Of a DNA stretch of 64,000 bases, positions 59,531-64,000 are shown one piece after another. Location: the NCBI RefSeq assembly GCF_018362975.1, contig NZ_CP074371.1, positions 2,604,001 through 2,668,000 of the forward strand, in the 5' to 3' direction. The stretch comes from Nocardia tengchongensis. GTDB taxonomy: Bacteria; Actinomycetota; Actinomycetes; Mycobacteriales; Mycobacteriaceae. Position 1 is the first letter of the stretch. Each line of letters starts with the position of its first letter. The notes under the pieces were generated by a model. That model did no database searches. It saw nothing but the letters and a program-made list of their open reading frames with translations, and was not told the origin of the DNA. The position numbers and the translations under genes are program-made.

Positions 59531-60466
59531 ATGAACCATCCGGCCAACCCGGTGATCGAAGTCCGGGATCTGCACAAGAACTTCGGGCAGGTGCGCGCCC
59601 TGGACGGCCTCGACCTCGAGGTCGCCGAAGGCGAAGTGCACGGCTTCCTCGGGCCGAACGGCTCCGGGAAGTCCACCACCATCCGGGTGCTGCTCGGCAT
59701 CTTGTCCCGCACCTCGGGCGAGGCCCGGGTGCTCGGGCGCGACCCGTGGACCGACGCGGTGGCGCTGCACAGTGACATCGCCTACGTGCCAGGCGATGTC
59801 ACGCTGTGGCCGTCGCTGTCCGGCGGCGAGACCATCGACCTGCTGGCCCGCATGCGCGGCGGCATCGACGCGGCCCGCCGCGCCGAGCTCATCGAGCGAT
59901 ACGAGCTGGATCCGACCAAGAAGGCGCGCACCTACTCCAAGGGCAATCGGCAGAAAGTGGCGCTGGTGTCGGCGTTCTCGTCGAACGCGCGACTGCTCCT
60001 GCTCGACGAGCCGACCTCCGGGCTGGACCCGCTCATGGAGCAGGTGTTCGGCGAATGCGTGGCCGAGGCGGTCGCGCGCGGCACCACCGTGCTGCTGTCC
60101 AGCCACATCCTGTCCGAGGTGGAGAAGCTGTGTCAGCGGGTGACCATCATCCGGGCGGGCAAGACCGTGGAGACCGGCACCCTGGCCGAGATGCGGCACC
60201 TGTCGCGGACCTCCATCACCGCCGAAATGATCGGCAGCCCCGGCGATCTCAGCCGGATCCCCGGCGTCGAGGACGTCAGTGTCGAAGGCCACACCCTGCA
60301 CTGCCAGGTCGACAGCGAACACCTCGGCGAGCTCATCCGGGTGCTCGGCGACGCGGGCGTGCGCAGCCTGGTCAGCCAGCCGCCGACGCTGGAAGAACTG
60401 TTCCTGCGCCACTATTCGCTCGACGGCGGCGCACCCGCGGACGAACGCGAGAAGGTGGCGAAATGA
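59531..60466 (+). CDS. ABC exporter ATP-binding protein (Rv1218c-like)
   Basis: ATG 59531 follows AAGGAG. The 311-residue ATPase has Walker [19 protein letters not shown] (about residues 37-54), signature [15 protein letters not shown], Walker [16 protein letters not shown] and the switch SSHIL. Its C-terminal part resembles drug or polyketide-exporting ABC proteins. The next gene overlaps by 4 bp (ATGA). In mycobacteria the pair is linked to multidrug efflux. Confidence 0.9.
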   Translation: MNHPANPVIEVRDLHKNFGQVRALDGLDLEVAEGEVHGFLGPNGSGKSTTIRVLLGILSRTSGEARVLGRDPWTDAVALHSDIAYVPGDVTLWPSLSGGETIDLLARMRGGIDAARRAELIERYELDPTKKARTYSKGNRQKVALVSAFSSNARLLLLDEPTSGLDPLMEQVFGECVAEAVARGTTVLLSSHILSEVEKLCQRVTIIRAGKTVETGTLAEMRHLSRTSITAEMIGSPGDLSRIPGVEDVSVEGHTLHCQVDSEHLGELIRVLGDAGVRSLVSQPPTLEELFLRHYSLDGGAPADEREKVAK

Positions 60467-62124
60467 CCTCCGCGACCGCCGCCGCGCCACGCGTGCTCGA
60501 ATCACCGTTGCGGGCAGCAGATTTCACCGGCACCGGACAACTGCTGCGGCTGTATCTGCGGCGCGACCGGATCGTGCTGCCGCTGTGGATACTGCTGCTG
60601 TCGCTACCGCTGGGCAGCGTGTACATCAAGAGCATCGAGAAGGTGTACAGCACACCGGATGATCTCGCGCATCTCGCGGCCAGCATCCTCGCCAGCCCCG
60701 CCCAGCTCGCCATGTACGGGCCCGTCTACAACGTCACCAGTCTGGGGGCCGTGGGCATCTGGAAGGCGGGGATGTTCCACACACTCATCGGCGTCGCCAC
60801 CATCCTCACCGTCATCCGGCACACCCGCGCCGACGAGGAGACCGGCCGCACCGAATTGCTGGCCGCCACCCGGGTGGGCCGCTACGCCGGACTCACCGCC
60901 GTGCTGATCATGACCTACGGCGCGGCCCTGGCCACCGGGCTGCTCGGATTCGTCAGTCTCGCGGGCACTTCGGTGCCGAAGAGCGGATCGCTCGCGTTCG
61001 GGCTGGCGCTGGCCGGCAGCGGTGTCGTCTTCGCCTCGGTCGCGGCCGTCACCGCGCAGCTGTCGGTCAGCGCCCGGGTGGCGCGCGGGCTGGCCTTCGC
61101 GGTGCTGGGCCTCACCTACACGCTGCGGGCGATCGGCGACGCGCGCGCCGGGAACGGGCCCACCAGTCCGCTCACCTGGCTGTCGCCGCAGGGCTGGTCA
61201 CTGCAGGTGCGGCCGTTCGCGGGCGACCACTTCGCGATCCTGCTGCTGCACCTGGCCACCACGGTGGTACTGACCGTCGTCGCGTATTACCTGCTGGCAC
61301 ACCGGGATATCGGCGCGGGCCTGATCGCCGAACGGCCGGGCGCGGCCACCGCCGGGGACACCCTGAACGGTCCCTTCGGATTGGCGTGGCGGTTGCAGCG
61401 CGGCACCCTGCTGGCCTGGACCGCCGGGCTCGGGCTGTACGGGCTGCTGATCGGCAGCGTGGTGCACGGCATCGGCGACGAACTGGGGACCAGTCAGGCG
61501 ATCAAGGATCTGATCAGCCGGATGGGCGGCTCGGATTCGCTGGAGAAGGCCATGATCGGGTTCGCGTTCACCATGGTCGCGGTCGGCGCGGCCGCGTACG
61601 CGGTATCGGCGACACTGCGGCTGCACGCCGAGGAGAGCACCGCGCACACCGAGACCCTGCTGACCGCGGCCGTGTCGCGAACCCGCTGGGTGGCATCGCA
61701 TCTGGTGTACGGGCTGTTCGGGCCGGTGCTGGCGTTGTCGGTGTCGGGTCTGCTGGCCGGACTGATCTATGGGCGTGCCGCCGGCGACGTCGGCGGCAAG
61801 CTGGGCCAGACCATGGCGGCCGCGCTGGTGCAGGTGCCCGCCGTGTGGACCTTCACGGCCGTCACCGTCGCGCTGTTCGGGCTGCTGCCGCGCTGGAGTG
61901 CCGTCGCCTGGGGCGTGCTCACCGCCGCCATCGCGGTGCTGCTGCTGGGCTCGCTGGCCGGTGCGCCGCAATGGTTCCGCGACCTGAACCCCTTCGAGCA
62001 CCCGCCCAAGCTGCCCGGTGCGGCTTTCACCGCCACGCCGCTCGTCGTGCTGCTGCTGGTCGACGTGGCCTTGATCACGGTGGGGCTCATCGCATTCCGG
62101 CGCCGGGACCTGCGTTCGGCCTGA
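60463..62124 (+). CDS. ABC-2-type exporter permease (Rv1217c-like)
   Basis: ATG 60463 overlaps the stop of the ATPase gene. The 553-residue product has about twelve hydrophobic segments in two similar halves ([20 protein letters not shown] and [20 protein letters not shown] begin each). The [20 protein letters not shown] and [20 protein letters not shown] loops repeat in the two halves, typical of the tetronasin-type exporters. It forms the channel for the ATPase. A strong terminator follows. Confidence 0.9.
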   Translation: MTSATAAAPRVLESPLRAADFTGTGQLLRLYLRRDRIVLPLWILLLSLPLGSVYIKSIEKVYSTPDDLAHLAASILASPAQLAMYGPVYNVTSLGAVGIWKAGMFHTLIGVATILTVIRHTRADEETGRTELLAATRVGRYAGLTAVLIMTYGAALATGLLGFVSLAGTSVPKSGSLAFGLALAGSGVVFASVAAVTAQLSVSARVARGLAFAVLGLTYTLRAIGDARAGNGPTSPLTWLSPQGWSLQVRPFAGDHFAILLLHLATTVVLTVVAYYLLAHRDIGAGLIAERPGAATAGDTLNGPFGLAWRLQRGTLLAWTAGLGLYGLLIGSVVHGIGDELGTSQAIKDLISRMGGSDSLEKAMIGFAFTMVAVGAAAYAVSATLRLHAEESTAHTETLLTAAVSRTRWVASHLVYGLFGPVLALSVSGLLAGLIYGRAAGDVGGKLGQTMAAALVQVPAVWTFTAVTVALFGLLPRWSAVAWGVLTAAIAVLLLGSLAGAPQWFRDLNPFEHPPKLPGAAFTATPLVVLLLVDVALITVGLIAFRRRDLRSA

Positions 62125-62136
62125 CGGCGACCGCCC

Positions 62137-62176
62137 CGCGAACGGCCGCCCCGGACATCCGGGGCGGCCGTTCGCG
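62137..62176 (+). terminator. terminator after the ABC exporter operon
   Basis: An 18-bp perfect stem (CGCGAACGGCCGCCCCGG and its complement) closes an ACAT loop, 13 bp after the permease stop. No U run is present, but the hairpin is the strongest in the window. Confidence 0.7.
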
Positions 62177-62337
62177 TCGCCGGCCCGGAGACCGCCCGGT
62201 AGCGAATCATCAGCTGCCAGTGCGGGTGTGGCGGGAGGGCAGCGATGGCGGCGCAGGGGCAGTGCGCAGGGGTGGATTCGGACCCGGGCGGGGGTGTACC
62301 CCAGAAGGGAACGATTTATGGCGAGGAGGTGGGGGAG

Positions 62338-62556
62338 ATGTTCGAGGGACTGGCTCTCGGCGTACACCTGCCGACGGGATGGCTGTGGCCGGCGCTGGTC
62401 GTCTTCGGCGGCATCCTGTGCGTGGCATTACTGGTACTGATGCTGATCAGTGGCGCCCGATTCGACGACGGCAAGTCGCGATACGTGCCCACTACGACCG
62501 GTACCTGTCAGCCGTTCTGCGGCAGCGGCGCACCGGTGCCCGGATTCCCGAACTGA
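62338..62556 (+). CDS. small membrane protein, 72 residues
   Basis: ATG 62338 has GAGGAGG about 9 bp upstream; the longer frame from 62245 lacks such a site. One transmembrane segment (LWPALVVFGGILCVALLVLM) is followed by a Gly/Pro/Thr-rich tail with two Cys (TGTCQPFCGSGAPVPG). The topology is probably N-out with a cytoplasmic or periplasmic tail. No family is recognised. The next gene follows 60 bp later. Confidence 0.55.
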   Translation: MFEGLALGVHLPTGWLWPALVVFGGILCVALLVLMLISGARFDDGKSRYVPTTTGTCQPFCGSGAPVPGFPN

Positions 62557-62616
62557 ACGGTCGCGTCGAGGTTTCCGGGCGGCATTCCCGGATACTCCAC
62601 AGGGATAGTTCGACGA

Positions 62617-63099
62617 GTGGGGGTTCCCATGGGGCAGCGGGTACCGGCCGTGGTCGGGTTGTACCTCCGGGCGGCCGGGCAGTGGCGGCGCATCGCCGAA
62701 TTCCGGCTGGCCGCCGACGGACACGCCACCTTCCGGGCGGTGGATCCGATCGAAGGACTGGTCGCGCGGGTCTGGTACCACCAGGGCGTCGACATCCTCG
62801 GCGAGAACCGCACCGTGCTGCCCGGCGACGGGGCCGAATTCCTGCGAGCACTGCTGCAGCCGTTCGGTTTTCGCGACTACCGGTTCCGCGACGACAGTAC
62901 GCCGCGCGGCGGGCCCACCCGCACCCGGCACACGGTCTCGCGCAGCGCGGCCGCCGCCCGGCCTGTCGAATGCGAGAACGTCTGCGCGGCAGCGGAAGCC
63001 GAATGCCGCCACCGCGCCGACGCCGAGCAGCCCAGCGGTGACCGGGCGCACCGCCCGGCCGCCTGGCGCCTGCTCGACGCCGACGTCATCCGATTCTGA
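62617..63099 (+). CDS. hypothetical protein, about 160 residues
   Basis: GTG 62617 (or ATG 62629) starts a protein with a beta-rich first 95 residues (PAVVGLYLRAAGQWRRIAEF, RLAADGHATFRAVDPIEGLV, ARVWYHQGVDILGENRTVLP, EFLRALLQPFGFRDYRFRDD) and an Arg/Ala-rich tail. The tail is low in complexity and may result from a frame change. No family is recognised; it resembles small DNA- or RNA-linked proteins of actinomycete islands only in size. Confidence 0.5.
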   Translation: MGVPMGQRVPAVVGLYLRAAGQWRRIAEFRLAADGHATFRAVDPIEGLVARVWYHQGVDILGENRTVLPGDGAEFLRALLQPFGFRDYRFRDDSTPRGGPTRTRHTVSRSAAAARPVECENVCAAAEAECRHRADAEQPSGDRAHRPAAWRLLDADVIRF

Positions 63100-63131
63100 A
63101 GCGGCACAGCCACTCCGCGCCGCCCGAATCG

Positions 63132-64000
63132 CTACAGACTGTTGGCCAGCAGCGCGTACTGCGCGACCGCCTTCTTCTGCGCCTCGGCATCATTGGCCCC
63201 GTCCATGACACCCACATACTGCTTGTATCGGATGTAGCAGCGGCTGGGTTTCTTGTCCGAGGAACGGTGCACGCATGTGGCGTCGGGCACCTTGTCCGGG
63301 GCGCTCGCCGAGGTCTCCTGCAGGTTGCTGATCATGCCGGTCACCAGATCGCCGGCCGCGCCCGCGTCCCGCACCCGGATCACGAAACTGCCCTCGGCGA
63401 CCGACATTTCGTCGGCGCCGGTGTCGGCTACCAGCTTCGTCCAGGACTTCAGATCATCGGAGGGCAGCACCAGCCAATTGGCCGGGAAGACCGCGAACTT
63501 GTCCGGATCCACGGTGCGGTGGTCGCGGTCGGCCACCAGGGTGCGGGCCAGCAGACGATCGGGATCGAGCGGCAGCTGCGCGATCTGATCGGCCGGGGTC
63601 GCCTGGAACGCGTCCAGCACCGGGACCTCCGCATCGAGGGTCTTCTTCGTCCAGGACAGCAGCCCCTGTACATCGGCGGTGGGGCGCAGGATGAACAGCG
63701 AGATCACGAAGTCCTTGTGCGCCATGGCCACTCCGATGGTCGGCACGCCCGGCCGCCAGTGCGCATACGCGTCGGGATAGTCGGGCAGGGTGAGCTTCTG
63801 GTTCGTGTTCAACGCCACGCTGAAGTCGGCGTCCTCGAGCTCGCGCGCCGCCAGTTTGGCGGCGTCGGTGGTCGGGAAGCGCAGCACCCGGGTGGTGATG
63901 GTGGTGCCGTTCGGATCCGGATTGTCGTTGACATCCTCGCGATCGGAGCCGCTGGACGCGAAACCGGCCAGGAAGCCGCGGTTGACGAGCACGTTCTTCA
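63132..64000 (-). CDS. secreted lipoprotein-like protein (DUF7373-type), N-terminus outside the window
   Basis: The 3' part of about 289 codons is present; the frame runs through the right edge with KNVLVNRGFLAGFASSGSDR. The sequence RVLRFPTTDAAKLAARELED, HKDFVISLFILRPTADVQGL, LSWTKKTLDAEVPVLDAFQA and RCYIRYKQYVGVMDGANDAE matches a Nocardia-type exported family with DUF7373-like repeats. Four Cys lie near the end (DATCVHRSSDKKPSRCYIRY). The signal peptide and lipobox must be outside the window. Function is unknown. Confidence 0.65.
   Translation of the reverse strand, partial: KNVLVNRGFLAGFASSGSDREDVNDNPDPNGTTITTRVLRFPTTDAAKLAARELEDADFSVALNTNQKLTLPDYPDAYAHWRPGVPTIGVAMAHKDFVISLFILRPTADVQGLLSWTKKTLDAEVPVLDAFQATPADQIAQLPLDPDRLLARTLVADRDHRTVDPDKFAVFPANWLVLPSDDLKSWTKLVADTGADEMSVAEGSFVIRVRDAGAAGDLVTGMISNLQETSASAPDKVPDATCVHRSSDKKPSRCYIRYKQYVGVMDGANDAEAQKKAVAQYALLANSL

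Overview
The window reads as chromosomal DNA of a high-GC mycolic-acid actinomycete, most likely Nocardia. The evidence is the gene content: mycothiol synthesis (mshB), polar PIM mannosyltransferase (pimE) with lpqW, an F420 precursor synthase (cofG), glucosyl-3-phosphoglycerate synthase (gpgS), a sigE-rseA-htrA-tatB stress cluster, an extracellular cholesterol oxidase and a Nocardia-type secreted lipoprotein family. No rRNA, CRISPR array, integrase, prophage or insertion sequence is visible.

Layout. 1-18 kb is mostly accessory: a HAD phosphatase divergent from a TPR-type XRE regulator, a small membrane protein with a recombinase-like partner, a decayed XRE antitoxin, a HIT protein, an exported GH43-like protein, a WYL regulator divergent from a DinB-like protein, the YchF ATPase, a GNAT enzyme, a very large BTAD/AAA regulator divergent from a MmyB-domain protein, an exported CHAP protein, a two-repeat protein and a Tat-exported Rv2525c-like protein. 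From about 18.8 kb to 53.6 kb the order follows, from memory, M. tuberculosis Rv1157c to Rv1208: secreted Ala/Pro-rich protein, two tandem pimE copies, pterin dehydratase, typA, lpqW-mshB-small ORF-Rv1171, cofG (where the fused fbiC is expected), fdxC-dapC, tRNA-Asp, pruA-putB, fadD36, dapD/dapE, two LOG proteins, fadD6, folP2-gpgS. Insertions in this frame include an FAD oxidoreductase, a PH-domain pair, a secreted propeller-like protein, cholesterol oxidase, and a TetR gene flanked by two MpaB/DUF2236 paralogues. From 54.5 to 62.1 kb the Rv1224-Rv1217c block (tatB, htrA, rseA, sigE, methyltransferase, RaaS-like TetR, ABC exporter) appears in inverted order. The window ends with small membrane and hypothetical genes and a truncated lipoprotein gene.

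How the genes work together. DapC, DapD and DapE supply the succinylase branch to diaminopimelate and lysine. PimE and LpqW act on phosphatidylinositol mannosides. PruA and PutB turn proline into glutamate. SigE, RseA and HtrA form an envelope-stress circuit with a likely SigE-type autoregulatory promoter. The RaaS-like repressor has two matching dyads in front of its exporter operon. The TetR/MpaB cluster carries two dyads with identical geometry, which points to one local regulon.

Quality note. Nine genes look broken by a one-base deficit, mostly in short G/C runs, and in each case adding one base restores a plausible or family-typical protein. This pattern points to residual sequencing indels, so these genes are annotated as full-length CDS with the shift flagged.
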